In this document: positions 34,776-43,867 of the stretch, one piece after another
Numbering within the stretch: the first letter of the stretch is position 1
Layout: the number at the start of each line of letters is the position of its first letter
DNA from: Flavobacterium notoginsengisoli
Lineage (GTDB): Bacteria; Bacteroidota; Bacteroidia; Flavobacteriales; Flavobacteriaceae
Assembly (NCBI RefSeq): GCF_014207905.1
Contig: NZ_JACHLB010000005.1
Location: forward strand, 186,001 to 250,000
DNA length: 64,000 bases
Reading direction: 5' to 3'
Notes under the pieces: model-generated
Database searches by the model: none
What the model saw: the letters and a program-made list of their open reading frames with translations, nothing else
Told to the model about the DNA's origin: nothing
Position numbers and translations under genes: made by a program

Positions 34776-36236
34776 TTATACGTTTTGTTCTAATTCTTTT
34801 TGAGGGTGATATCCAAAAAGGTGGTGTTCTTTGATGATTTCTGCAATACCAGAAGGTAACATTGATTCCCATCCTTTTTTACCTTGATTAATCATTTTCA
34901 AGACTTCTCTAGAGAAAACATCAAGAATAGTTGGGTCATAATCTTCAATATCAACTACTTTTCCGTTGAATTTAAAGAACTTGTACAATTCTTTCATTCT
35001 AGGATGAACTTTTAAGTTGTTTGAATTCATTAATTCACCATTTTCATCCAACATCGGATATAAGAAAACTTTCATGTCGCGATAGAATAATTTTCCGAAA
35101 GCTTCTAAAATTCCACCACTTAAATGACGATAGTATTTCTCGTCAAAAATATCGACAAGGTTATTTACACCCATTGCCAATCCCATACGGGCTTTAGTAT
35201 AATTAGCAAAGTATTCGACAACTTTGTAATATTCCTGGAAATTCGAAATCATTACCGTTTGTCCTAACGAACAAAGTAACTCAGCTCTATCCATAAAGTC
35301 ACGTTCGTCAATTTCACCATCCGAACGCAAGTTTGAAAGCGTAATTTCAAAAACAACCAGTGTATTGTTTTTTTCAACCTTATTTTCTTTGAGAAACATT
35401 TCTAATGACTTCTCATACATGTCCATATTAACTTTTGTTACAGGACGGAAACTTCCTCTTAAAGCTAAAAGGTTCTTTTTGTATAAAATCGCCGCAGGTA
35501 AAATGTTTTTTCCTTCTGGATTAAACATTACGGCATCTGTCATTCCGTTTTTAACCAATTGCAAACTCATCAAACGATTGTCTACATCAGCAAAACGAGG
35601 ACCAGAAAAGTTAATAGTGTCGATCTCTAATTGATCTTTGTCTAAGTGATCGTATAAATAACGAAGTAATCGTTTTGGATCGTTGTATTTGTAAAAAGCA
35701 CCGTAAATTAAGTTTACACCTAAAATTCCCAGTGTTTCTTGTTGTAATCTTGCGTCGGTTTCTTTAAAACGAATGTGAAGAATAATTTCGTTATAAGCTT
35801 CGTCTGGTTCAATTTGGTATCGAATTCCAACCCAGCCGTGACCTTTAAATTGTTTTGCGAAATCTATTGTAGCTACCGTATTGGCATAACTGAAGAAAAG
35901 TTTTGTAGGGTGTTTTTCGCGGCTCAAACGTTCTTCAATAATTTGGCCTTCATGGGTAAGCATTTTTTTTAAACGCTCTTCGGTAACATATCTTCCGTCG
36001 TTTTCAGCTCCGTAAACGGCGTCACTAAAATCTTTATCGTAGGCAGACATTGCTTTTGCGATAGTTCCCGACGAACCTCCGGATCTGAAAAAGTGTCTAA
36101 CAGTCTCTTGTCCAGCACCAATTTCAGCAAATGTTCCGTAAATATTTTCGTTTAAATTAATGCGTAACGCTTTGTCTTTTATAGAAGGAATCTGTTCGAT
36201 GACCTTGTCACCCTTGAGTTTTATTTCTGTACCCAT
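34776..36236 (-). CDS. Uncharacterised conserved Bacteroidota protein (486 aa)
   Basis: This 486-aa protein has no signal peptide or membrane segment, so it should be cytosolic. Conserved-looking stretches include GTFAEIGAGQETVRHFFRSGG, KMLTHEGQIIEERLSR, GWVGIRYQIEPDEAYNEIILHIRF, LGILGVNLIYGAFYK and GLAMGVNNLVDIFDE. I do not recognise its family. The high content of intact conserved motifs suggests a core housekeeping gene. It is convergent with bcp and divergent from the metallo-beta-lactamase-fold gene at 36326. Function is unknown. Confidence 0.7.
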   Translation of the reverse strand: MGTEIKLKGDKVIEQIPSIKDKALRINLNENIYGTFAEIGAGQETVRHFFRSGGSSGTIAKAMSAYDKDFSDAVYGAENDGRYVTEERLKKMLTHEGQIIEERLSREKHPTKLFFSYANTVATIDFAKQFKGHGWVGIRYQIEPDEAYNEIILHIRFKETDARLQQETLGILGVNLIYGAFYKYNDPKRLLRYLYDHLDKDQLEIDTINFSGPRFADVDNRLMSLQLVKNGMTDAVMFNPEGKNILPAAILYKKNLLALRGSFRPVTKVNMDMYEKSLEMFLKENKVEKNNTLVVFEITLSNLRSDGEIDERDFMDRAELLCSLGQTVMISNFQEYYKVVEYFANYTKARMGLAMGVNNLVDIFDEKYYRHLSGGILEAFGKLFYRDMKVFLYPMLDENGELMNSNNLKVHPRMKELYKFFKFNGKVVDIEDYDPTILDVFSREVLKMINQGKKGWESMLPSGIAEIIKEHHLFGYHPQKELEQNV

Positions 36237-36325
36237 TTTGTTTTAAATAGATTTGTTACAAAGTTAGTAAATTAGCAGTCTAATGAAAGAGAAATAATCT
36301 ATTTTTGTAAAAAAATTAAGTTCAA

Positions 36326-37090
36326 TTGAAGGTTTATTTTTTAGGTACAGGTACTTCTCAAGGCATTCCGATTATCGGAATCGATCATCCAGTTTGTAAA
36401 AGCACTGATGCTAAGGACAAAAGGCTTCGTGTATCCATCTGGATTACATGGGATGAGCATTCATTTGTAATCGATTGTGGCCCTGATTTTAGACAGCAAA
36501 TGCTTTCATGCGGATGCAGAAAATTAGATGCAATTCTATTTACTCATGAACACGCAGATCATACAGCAGGATTAGACGATATTCGCCCTTTTAATTTTAG
36601 ACAAGGTGAAATTCCGATTTACGGACATAAACGAGTTTTGGATAATCTAAGACGTCGTTTCGATTATGTTTTTGAAACTGTAAATAAATATCCTGGTGCA
36701 CCAAGCGTAAAAACAATCGAAGTTGAAAACAATGTTTCTTTTCCTGTTGGAGATAAAACTGCTATTCCAATAAATGTAATGCATGGCGAATTACAGGTTT
36801 TTGGTTATAGAATAGATGATTTTGCGTATTTAACGGATGTAAAAACAATAGACAAAGTTGAAACCGAAAAACTCAAAGGTCTAAAAGTTTTGGTTGTAAA
36901 TGCTTTACGTGTAGAACCTCACGATACTCATTTTAACCTTCAAGAAGCACTTGATTTTATAAATCTGGTCAAGCCAGAAAAGGCTTATTTAACTCATATT
37001 AGCCACGTTTTAGGTTTTCATGAAGAAGTGCAAAAACAACTTCCAGAAAATGTTTTTCTGGCTTACGATAATTTAGAAATTACCATTTAA
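36326..37090 (+). CDS. MBL-fold metallohydrolase
   Basis: This 254-aa protein begins at a TTG (MKVYFLGTGTSQGIPIIGID), a typical beta-strand plus GTGTSQG start. The zinc motif THEHADHTAG (HxHxDH) is followed by VMHGELQVFGYRI, YLTDVKTID and LTHISHVLGFHEEVQ, which supply the other metal ligands. The layout matches the PhnP-like cyclic phosphodiesterase or tRNase-like subgroup of MBL hydrolases. A TATTTTTG element lies at 36300-36307. The next gene starts 12 bases later and is probably cotranscribed. Confidence 0.87.
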   Translation: MKVYFLGTGTSQGIPIIGIDHPVCKSTDAKDKRLRVSIWITWDEHSFVIDCGPDFRQQMLSCGCRKLDAILFTHEHADHTAGLDDIRPFNFRQGEIPIYGHKRVLDNLRRRFDYVFETVNKYPGAPSVKTIEVENNVSFPVGDKTAIPINVMHGELQVFGYRIDDFAYLTDVKTIDKVETEKLKGLKVLVVNALRVEPHDTHFNLQEALDFINLVKPEKAYLTHISHVLGFHEEVQKQLPENVFLAYDNLEITI

Positions 37091-37102
37091 TTATACCACA
37101 CA

Positions 37103-37606
37103 ATGAAAAAATCCTTAATGCTTTATCTTTTTATTTTAGCAATTTTAATGAATGTTTTTACTTACGCATTTTACAGCGGAGAGGTGAAATTTGCACAAAA
37201 TAGATACGATAAAACTACTAAGAAGCTTAGAGACAGCATTAATCTAGTAAAAACGCAATTAGCAGAAGCAGATTATTTTTCTTTAGAACATAATGAAAAT
37301 GCGCAAAACTATTTTGACAACAGTGCATCTGGAGGAAAAGTAATTTTATACGAAAAACTGATTCCGGTTGTAACAGAAAAGTTATTAGATTTTAATTCAG
37401 ATCCAAAAGGGAATCCGTATACAGGTCAGGATCAAATTGGGCCAACAAAATTCGTTATAAATAAAGTAAAAATTTTAAACCACAGATGGATTATTGCAGA
37501 TTATAGCAATGGTGAATTATGGGGAGAAGTCTTGTTAAAATACTTTGTTGATAACGATGATAATATTACCTTTGAAGTAAATCAAACTTGGTTATATCAA
37601 AAATAG
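37103..37606 (+). CDS. Small membrane-anchored protein of unknown function
   Basis: This 167-aa protein has an N-terminal hydrophobic helix (LMLYLFILAILMNVFTYAF) with no clear cleavage site, then a coiled-coil-like segment (FAQNRYDKTTKKLRDSINLVKTQLAEA). The globular end holds GEVLLKYFVDNDDNITFEVNQTWLYQK. No family is recognised. It starts 12 bases after the MBL-fold gene and may share its transcript. It probably sits in the inner membrane with a periplasmic domain. Confidence 0.7.
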   Translation: MKKSLMLYLFILAILMNVFTYAFYSGEVKFAQNRYDKTTKKLRDSINLVKTQLAEADYFSLEHNENAQNYFDNSASGGKVILYEKLIPVVTEKLLDFNSDPKGNPYTGQDQIGPTKFVINKVKILNHRWIIADYSNGELWGEVLLKYFVDNDDNITFEVNQTWLYQK

Positions 37607-37632
37607 GATTTTTTAAATCCTATTTTTTTTTG
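37600..37632 (+). terminator. Terminator after the 37103 gene
   Basis: Stem AATAGGATTT and AATCCTATT with a short loop and T9 tail; its left arm includes the gene's last codon. Confidence 0.83.
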
Positions 37633-37653
37633 ACCTTTAAATAAATTAGGATT

Positions 37654-38079
37654 ATGAAAAAGATGTTTTTGTTTTTGATTATTGCAAGTATATTTTCTTG
37701 CGCTAAGAAAGTTTCTCAGGAAAAAGTCGTTACAAAAGAACCACAAAAAGAAAAAGTTGTAGTAGGAGGAGATTCTGATTCTCACGGTTGTAAAGCTTCT
37801 GCAGGATATACTTGGTCGATACTTAAAAAGGAGTGTATAAGAGTTTTTGAAAATAGCACCAGATTAAATCATGCTGAAGATGGTAAAACGTATTCTACAG
37901 TTTCTTACGTTATTTTTGACGGAGATAAAGCGGAACTTTTCTTAGATACTCAAAAAGAATCAATTATTTTAGAAAGAAAATCTGAAGGTGATTCCTGGAA
38001 AAAAGACGATTTGGAATTAATTCCTTGGAAAGGTTATGTTTTGAAGAAAGGTGGGAAGATAATTTATACAGGAGAATAG
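37654..38079 (+). CDS. Putative lipoprotein (141 aa)
   Basis: Signal MKKMFLFLIIASIFSC with the lipobox Cys at residue 16, followed by AKKVSQEKVVTKEPQKEKVV, a charged linker. The domain includes HGCKASAGYTWSILKKECIRV, containing a Cys pair that could form a disulfide, and WKGYVLKKGGKIIYTGE at the end. No family is assigned. It is convergent with the esterase gene, separated by a nested repeat element. Confidence 0.72.
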   Translation: MKKMFLFLIIASIFSCAKKVSQEKVVTKEPQKEKVVVGGDSDSHGCKASAGYTWSILKKECIRVFENSTRLNHAEDGKTYSTVSYVIFDGDKAELFLDTQKESIILERKSEGDSWKKDDLELIPWKGYVLKKGGKIIYTGE

Positions 38080-38083
38080 TTTT

Positions 38084-38192
38084 AGTTTTTAGTCTCAGTC
38101 ACAGTTTTCAGTCTAGAACGAAAAAAAACTTTGTCAAAGTTTTAAACTTTGACAAAGTTCTAAATTGTAAACTGTGACTGAGACTGAAAACT
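38084..38192. repeat. Nested repeat: ACTGAAAACT-type inverted pair around a REP palindrome
   Basis: The outer inverted pair is 38084-38113 and 38169-38192; the arms AGTTTTTAGTCTCAGTCACA and its partner agree over 24 bp with one mismatch. Nested inside at 38129-38157 is an exact 29-bp RAYT-type palindrome (copy 4, central T). The right arm overlaps the stop codon of the minus-strand gene. Confidence 0.85.
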
Positions 38193-38835
38193 ACAAAGCC
38201 AGCCAGTTTTTAAAATCAAAGAAATTTTGCGGAGCAACACCATGTCCAACAGGATATTCTTTATAAGTAATCGGAATATTTAGTTTTTCTAAAATGTCAG
38301 GAGTTTTTCTCGCCCATTCAATTGGAATAACTTGATCTACAGTTCCATGAGAAGCGAAAAATTTTAAGTTTTTAAAGTCGTTATTTTTAAAGCCTTCTTT
38401 GATGATTTCTTCATTAAAATAACCGCTCATTGCTACAACTCGCTGAATTTTTTCTGGATAAGAAAGTGCTGTTGCATAACTTAAAATTGATCCTTGGCTG
38501 AATCCGATTAAAGTTACATTATTAGCATCAATTGGATAATTTGCTACTAATTCATCAATAAACTTTGCAATTAAATCTCTTGAAGTTTTTGCTTGTTCAT
38601 TATCTGAAAATTTATTCTGATCTGCATCAAAGTTGATTGCATACCAAGCATAAGCTCCGTATTGCAAATCGTAAGGTGCTCTTGCTGAGATGATATAATA
38701 ATTATCTGGAAGCTCAGAAGCAAAAGAGAATAAATCGGCTTCATTACTTCCGTATCCGTGTAACAACAATAAAAGCGGATTCTTGTCTAAAATTACTTTT
38801 GGTTCTCTTATTTTATATTCTAATGATAGATTCAT
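38191..38835 (-). CDS. Alpha/beta hydrolase, phospholipase/carboxylesterase type
   Basis: This 214-aa cytosolic serine hydrolase has the family's catalytic triad: nucleophile in VTLIGFSQGSILS, Asp in FASHGTVDQVIP and His in YPVGHGVAPQNF. The oxyanion region is LLLLLHGYGSNEADLFSF near the start. It resembles the small PF02230 esterases. It ends in a repeat element and lies 39 bases downstream of the DUF4870-like gene, so it is probably the last gene of a four-gene minus-strand operon beginning with the BatA-like gene. Confidence 0.88.
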   Translation of the reverse strand: MNLSLEYKIREPKVILDKNPLLLLLHGYGSNEADLFSFASELPDNYYIISARAPYDLQYGAYAWYAINFDADQNKFSDNEQAKTSRDLIAKFIDELVANYPIDANNVTLIGFSQGSILSYATALSYPEKIQRVVAMSGYFNEEIIKEGFKNNDFKNLKFFASHGTVDQVIPIEWARKTPDILEKLNIPITYKEYPVGHGVAPQNFFDFKNWLAL

Positions 38836-38874
38836 TTTAATTGTGAATTGTAAGTGTTGAATTGTGAATTTTTA

Positions 38875-39201
38875 CTATCCGATACTTTTTAATAGTTTTT
38901 GATATAGATTTCCAACTAATGGCATTGGTCTTGTTTGGCCTTGTATAGCGCTGAAAATTCCATAAGTCCATAAAACAGACATGAAAATCCACATTGGAAA
39001 TGTGATGTAAAAACTATCAAAAGGGCTAATAATTAAAGCTAGAGAAATAAAAGTAACAGATAAACCTGCTGCCTGACGAATGTGAAAAGAAGCAAAACTA
39101 TTTTTATTTTCAGAATTCATACTCATCGCGATTAAAACACCAACTATTAGAATGTAACTGGTAATTGCGATAGGTTTTCCTTCTTCGACTGAATTCTTCA
39201 T
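38875..39201 (-). CDS. DUF4870-like small membrane protein
   Basis: Start chosen at the ATG at 39201 (MKNSVEEGKPIAITSYILIV, 108 aa). It has three hydrophobic segments and the DUF4870 pattern FHIRQAAGLSVTFISLALII in the middle. It lies four bases after the dihydroorotase homologue's stop, so translational coupling is likely. Inner membrane; function unknown. Confidence 0.75.
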   Translation of the reverse strand: MKNSVEEGKPIAITSYILIVGVLIAMSMNSENKNSFASFHIRQAAGLSVTFISLALIISPFDSFYITFPMWIFMSVLWTYGIFSAIQGQTRPMPLVGNLYQKLLKSIG

Positions 39202-39205
39202 TATA

Positions 39206-40456
39206 TTATTTTGTAACAAGTTGATTTTGATTATATATTCCGTAAACAGAACCCTTTAATTCAGTTCCTAAGAAAGCTGAATTTTTAGATTTTGAAAGAA
39301 TATTTTCTTTAGTAAAAGTTGAATGATGTTCTGGAGTAAAAAGTGTCAGATTAGCTTTTGCACCTTCTTGAATTGTATTGCTTTCTAATCCAAAAATTTT
39401 TCTTGCTGAAGTTAATTTTGCAACAATAGTTTCAACTGGTAAAACGGTCAATAAAGCTCCAAAAGCACTTTCTAATCCGATAGTTCCGTTTTTGGCTGTA
39501 TCAAATTCCATTTTTTTGAATTCAATATCAATCGGATTGTGATCTGAAGTAATTGTGTCAATTGTTCCGTCGGCAACTCCGTTTAGAAGAGCTTGTCTGT
39601 CAACTTCTGTGCGTAACGGTGGTGTTACTTTAAAACGAGTGTCAAATCCGTCCAGTTTTTCATCTGTTAAAGCTAAATGATGAACAGAAGCGCTACAAGT
39701 TACATTCAAACCTTTAGCTTTAGCTTCTCTAATCAATTCAACCGATTTTGCTGTAGAAATAGTCGGAATATGAAGTTTACCGCCTGTATATTCCAATAAA
39801 AATAAGTTTCTTGAGATTTGAAGCTCTTCTGCAAGATTTGGAATTCCTTTTAATCCTAATCTTGTAGAAACAATTCCTTCGTTTGCCACACCATTTCCTT
39901 TGATATTCGGATCTTGTGAATATGCGATTACCAAACCGTCAAAATCTTGAACGTATTGTAGAGCGATTTTCAGGATATTAGCGTTATCAATACTTTTGTT
40001 ATAATCTCCAAAAGCAATTGCTCCGGCATTTTTCATATCGTAAAGTTCTGCCATATCTTTTCCTTCACTCGCTTTAGTTAAAGCTCCAATTGGGAAAATT
40101 TCTGTTGCAAAACCATTTGCTTTGCTTTTTACAAAACTTACTTGAGATTGATTATCTATAATTGGTAAAGAGTTAGGTTGTAAGCCAATTGCAGTAAAAC
40201 CGCTTTTTGCAGCCACATTTAATCCGTTTGCAATGGTTTCTCTGTCTTCGTAACCTGGCTCTCCAAGAGAAACACTGCTATCAAACCAGCCTTGAGAAAC
40301 ATGAAGGTTATCAAATCGAACAACTTCTGCATCGTCGTTTGGAAGAGAAATTCCTATTTTTTCTATTAAACCATCTGCAATTAAAAGATCAACGGTCTGA
40401 TTGTGAAACGGACTTTTAGAGTCGATAATTTTGGCGCTTTTGATGATTATTTTCAT
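39206..40456 (-). CDS. Dihydroorotase family homologue lacking the metal-binding HxH motif
   Basis: This 416-aa amidohydrolase-fold protein resembles PyrC class I. The expected D-x-H-x-H at the end of strand 1 reads as FDSSVSLGEPGYEDRETI, with both His replaced by Ser (residues 61 and 63). Further regions are present: LYDMKNAGAIAFGDYN, a double His in SASVHHLALTDE, and TITSDHNPIDIE with the conserved Asp-His. Without the HxH it cannot hold the binuclear zinc site normally, so it is probably inactive or works on another principle. Such 'pseudo-dihydroorotases' (PyrC' type) are known partners of aspartate carbamoyltransferase in other bacteria. It sits in an operon after the BatA-like gene. Confidence 0.83.
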   Translation of the reverse strand: MKIIIKSAKIIDSKSPFHNQTVDLLIADGLIEKIGISLPNDDAEVVRFDNLHVSQGWFDSSVSLGEPGYEDRETIANGLNVAAKSGFTAIGLQPNSLPIIDNQSQVSFVKSKANGFATEIFPIGALTKASEGKDMAELYDMKNAGAIAFGDYNKSIDNANILKIALQYVQDFDGLVIAYSQDPNIKGNGVANEGIVSTRLGLKGIPNLAEELQISRNLFLLEYTGGKLHIPTISTAKSVELIREAKAKGLNVTCSASVHHLALTDEKLDGFDTRFKVTPPLRTEVDRQALLNGVADGTIDTITSDHNPIDIEFKKMEFDTAKNGTIGLESAFGALLTVLPVETIVAKLTSARKIFGLESNTIQEGAKANLTLFTPEHHSTFTKENILSKSKNSAFLGTELKGSVYGIYNQNQLVTK

Positions 40457-40525
40457 ATGTAGATATTTTTTTGTCGTAAAATGATTTTTGTAAAAAGTAA
40501 AATGCTTTTAAGTCAAACGCAAATT

Positions 40526-42454
40526 CTATTTCACAAATTTTATTATTGCCATTTCTAATGCTAAAAATAACAGTGCAAAGATAACAAACCATTTCCAAAT
40601 TTGGCTGTCAGTTCGCTCAGTTTGTAGGGTATTAAAAATGGTGGATATGGTATCGGCGGTTTTGAAATCTGAAACTACATTTGTATTTACTTGGCTCAAA
40701 TCGCTTTCGGTTCTGTTGTAATTAAAACTTATGTTTTCGACCCATTCTTTTTTATCGAAAATTCCGTAGTTGCCAGCCGTTTCAGGGAAATCGTTAAAAG
40801 TGAGTTTTACTTTATTGTTTAAAATCTGCTGAACCGGAATAAAAGAATCTTCATTTCCTTTTACTTCCAAAATTGCATCTTTCGTTAGTAAAACATCCAC
40901 AAAATAAGGCTGATTGTTTCCAATTGTTAAAGCATTTACTCCAGTTTTTTGATTGTTCTGAGCTATTTTATAAAATAACGGAACAATTAAAGGAGATTGC
41001 TGAAAATTAGAATTTCCACTATTTATTGGTGCTGTAAAAATTGTTATTCCAGAAACCTGATTTTGAACAGCAGTTACAAAAGGAGTCTGATCTTCAAACG
41101 AAAGAACAGCTGGATAAGAGCTTGAAACAGCAAATGAACTGTTTACTTTAGGGTATTGAAAATTCGAAATTTTATTCTCAAAAACTCCCGAAAACAAAGG
41201 ATGATCGAAGTTAATTTTAGTGATTAATTTGCTGTTACTTTCTAAATTTCCGAATTGAACTTTCCCAAAATTACTTAGTAAAGCATTCAAATTCGAAATA
41301 GAACTTTTTTCATTAGGAATTACAACCAGATTTCCTCCCTTAGAAACAAAAGCTTTTAAAGTAGTCTGTAGGGCTTGCGGAATTTCAGTTAATTCATTTA
41401 AAATAATCGTATTCTGTTTTTCTAAACTATTGTAATCCAGAGAATTTAGAGGGTAATTATGATAGCTGAATTCAGTAGGAGTATAAATTCTCGATAAGAA
41501 ATTGCTTTTTTCAGGTTCTCCAATGCTGATTACATTTGTTTTTTTGCTTTTAGAAATGCTGAAAAACAATTTATTATCATAAGTCAAACCATTGTCTTCA
41601 ATAGCTACATATCCGTGAAAAGCTTCTTTCGGAATCGTGAAATTGATTTTCTTTTTCTTCGTATCAAAATTGACAATAGTTTTGGCAATCAGTTTGTTTT
41701 GATTGTATAAGGCTGTTGAAACTGGTTTGAAATCTTCACCGTAAGCTGATAAGTTGATACCGATTTCATAGAAGTTTTCCAAAGTCTGATTGATGTAAAC
41801 GCTGTCAATAGAAACGTTGTTTTTTTGTTCAGCTTCAGGAATTATAAAATATGGTTTTTCTTCAAAGTCGATGTTTTTAATATCTTTTTCCTTCAGACCA
41901 ACCGCATCAGTAATAATGACAATATCTTTTTTGTGCGCCGATTTATGCGCTTTGATTTTAGCCGTAATAGCAGAAAGATCAAATGGAGAAGCGCTGTATT
42001 TTAAATTTTGTAAAGCGCTTTTAGAAGATTTAATATCGGTATTCCAGAAATTTTCGGTGTTGGTTAAAAGTGAAAATGGAGTGTTTTCTGGAGTGTTTTC
42101 CAATAATTCCTGAACGGCTCTTTTTAATAATTCTCCTTTTTTGCCTTTTGCCTGCATGCTGAAGGAATTATCCAAAACAATGTACATTTCGTTTGAAGCG
42201 TTTTTGCTGTCAACAGCTTCAAAAAAGGGTTGTGCAAAAGCTAAAATAATGCAGGTTAATAATAATAAACGAGTGGCTAATAAAAGTCTTTTTTTGATTT
42301 TAGAACTTTTACGAGTCTGAATAGCAAGTTCTTTTAAGAATCTAACGTTGGTAAAATAGGAAGTTTTAAAACGTCTTAATTGAAATAAGTGAACCAAAAT
42401 TGGAACGATCAATAAAAACAGAAAGTATAGAATTTCGGGATGTTTAAAATGCAT
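40526..42454 (-). CDS. BatA-type aerotolerance-like membrane protein with vWA-like domain
   Basis: This 642-aa protein starts with the BatA N-terminal membrane motif (HPEILYFLFLLIVPILVHLF then RRFKTSYFTNVRFLKEL). A second helix follows near residue 60. The vWA-like domain has the MIDAS-like set VLDNSFSMQAKGKKGE. A C-terminal helix IWKWFVIFALLFLALEMAI anchors the other end, so both ends lie in the inner membrane with a large periplasmic middle. BatA/B proteins relate to oxidative and envelope stress. It is the first gene of the minus-strand run leading to the dihydroorotase homologue, DUF4870-like protein and esterase. Confidence 0.83.
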   Translation of the reverse strand: MHFKHPEILYFLFLLIVPILVHLFQLRRFKTSYFTNVRFLKELAIQTRKSSKIKKRLLLATRLLLLTCIILAFAQPFFEAVDSKNASNEMYIVLDNSFSMQAKGKKGELLKRAVQELLENTPENTPFSLLTNTENFWNTDIKSSKSALQNLKYSASPFDLSAITAKIKAHKSAHKKDIVIITDAVGLKEKDIKNIDFEEKPYFIIPEAEQKNNVSIDSVYINQTLENFYEIGINLSAYGEDFKPVSTALYNQNKLIAKTIVNFDTKKKKINFTIPKEAFHGYVAIEDNGLTYDNKLFFSISKSKKTNVISIGEPEKSNFLSRIYTPTEFSYHNYPLNSLDYNSLEKQNTIILNELTEIPQALQTTLKAFVSKGGNLVVIPNEKSSISNLNALLSNFGKVQFGNLESNSKLITKINFDHPLFSGVFENKISNFQYPKVNSSFAVSSSYPAVLSFEDQTPFVTAVQNQVSGITIFTAPINSGNSNFQQSPLIVPLFYKIAQNNQKTGVNALTIGNNQPYFVDVLLTKDAILEVKGNEDSFIPVQQILNNKVKLTFNDFPETAGNYGIFDKKEWVENISFNYNRTESDLSQVNTNVVSDFKTADTISTIFNTLQTERTDSQIWKWFVIFALLFLALEMAIIKFVK

Positions 42455-42532
42455 TCTGGCTTCGATTTACTTCACTACGTTTTGTTTTTCGCGAAGATGC
42501 TCGTCAAAAATACGAATTAAAAATATAATTGA

Positions 42533-42649
42533 AACCATATAAGTTCATATAAGAGATTATAAGTATTATGTGAATGAATTTAAAAGTAAAGTAATGAGCT
42601 TATATTAGCATTATAAAAGCTAAAATGGACTTATATAACTTATATGGTT
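42533..42649. repeat. Inverted repeat in the divergent BatA/lactonase intergenic region
   Basis: AACCATATAAGTTCATATAAG at 42533-42553 is mirrored by its near complement at 42630-42649, spaced 76 bases, with one base gap. The word ATAAG(T) is repeated in between. It lies upstream of both divergent genes; it could be regulatory. Confidence 0.65.
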
Positions 42650-42746
42650 AGTAAAAAAAATGTAACTTTTGTAATTTCTTTTGTAACAAAGATGCTGTTT
42701 CAAAACGATATTATTCCTTATTTTAGCTGATTCAAAAAAACAAACT

Positions 42747-43859
42747 ATGAAAAAAATATATCTAGTCTTATTTTCAGCTTTATCATTGACCGCGGTAAAA
42801 GCTCAAAATAAATTCAATTTATTAGTTGGAACGTACACTAACACTTGCCAAAGCAACGGAATTTATGTTTATGAATTTGATTCTACCAATGGCAGTTTTA
42901 AATTGAAAAATTCTTCTGAAAATGTAATTAGTCCGAGTTATTTATCGGTTTCTGCGGACAATAAATTTGTATATGCAGTAAATGAAAACGGAAATCAAAG
43001 TGCTGTGAGTGCTTTTGGATACGATTCGGCTTCAGGAAAACTGAAGTTTTTAAATAGTAATGACGCTTTAGGAGCAGATCCTTGTCATTTGATTAATGAT
43101 GATAAAAATGTAATTGTTGCTAATTATTCAGGTGGAAATATCGTTGTTTTTAAGAAAAAGGCAGATGGAAGCATTACAGAAGTACAGCAATTAATTCAGC
43201 ACGAAGGAAAAGGGCCAAACGCAGCGCGTCAGGAAAAAGCACACGTTCATATGGTGATGTTTTCTCCAGATAAAAAATTCGTTTTATCTAATGATTTAGG
43301 TTTAGATAAAGTGTTTATTTATAAATATAATCCAGATTCTAAAAATGAAATGTTGACATTGAAAGGTTCTGTAGATGTAAAACCAGCAAGCGGACCTAGG
43401 CATTTGACTTTTAGCAAAGACGGTAAATTTGTTTATTTAGTTCAGGAACTAGATGGAACTTTGACGACTTTTAGCTACGACAAAACTGGAAATTTAAAAG
43501 TAATTGCAGAAACTAGCATTTTGCCAAAAGGTTTTACAGGTGGAACAGGAGCTGCAGCAATTAAAATTTCGCCAGACGGAAACTTTTTATATGTTTCTGA
43601 CCGTGTAGACGCAAATGCAATTTCAGTTTACAAAATTCTTAAAGATGGAAAAATCGAATTGGTAGAACAGCAAAGTACATTAGGAAAAGGCCCAAGAGAT
43701 TTTGCTATTGATCCAACAGGAAATTATCTTTTGGTTGGACATCAATATACTAATGATATAGTTATTTTTAAAAGAAATAAAACAACAGGTAAAATCGAAG
43801 ATACCGGAAAAAGAATTGAATTATGTTCGCCAGTTGGGCTTGTGTTTACGAAAATTTAG
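42747..43859 (+). CDS. Exported lactonase, 6-phosphogluconolactonase-like seven-bladed propeller
   Basis: This 370-aa protein has a signal peptide (MKKIYLVLFSALSLTAVKAQ) and is otherwise all beta. The repeated propeller blades hold FVYAVNENGNQSAVSAFGYD, VIVANYSGGNIVVFK, FVLSNDLGLDKVFIYKY and NYLLVGHQYTNDIVIFKR. It belongs to the lactonase family PF10282, which includes Pgl of E. coli; the exported location suggests a different lactone substrate than cytosolic 6-phosphogluconolactone. It is transcribed alone, convergent with the second DEAD-box helicase. Confidence 0.88.
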   Translation: MKKIYLVLFSALSLTAVKAQNKFNLLVGTYTNTCQSNGIYVYEFDSTNGSFKLKNSSENVISPSYLSVSADNKFVYAVNENGNQSAVSAFGYDSASGKLKFLNSNDALGADPCHLINDDKNVIVANYSGGNIVVFKKKADGSITEVQQLIQHEGKGPNAARQEKAHVHMVMFSPDKKFVLSNDLGLDKVFIYKYNPDSKNEMLTLKGSVDVKPASGPRHLTFSKDGKFVYLVQELDGTLTTFSYDKTGNLKVIAETSILPKGFTGGTGAAAIKISPDGNFLYVSDRVDANAISVYKILKDGKIELVEQQSTLGKGPRDFAIDPTGNYLLVGHQYTNDIVIFKRNKTTGKIEDTGKRIELCSPVGLVFTKI

Positions 43860-43867
43860 GAAAAGGT

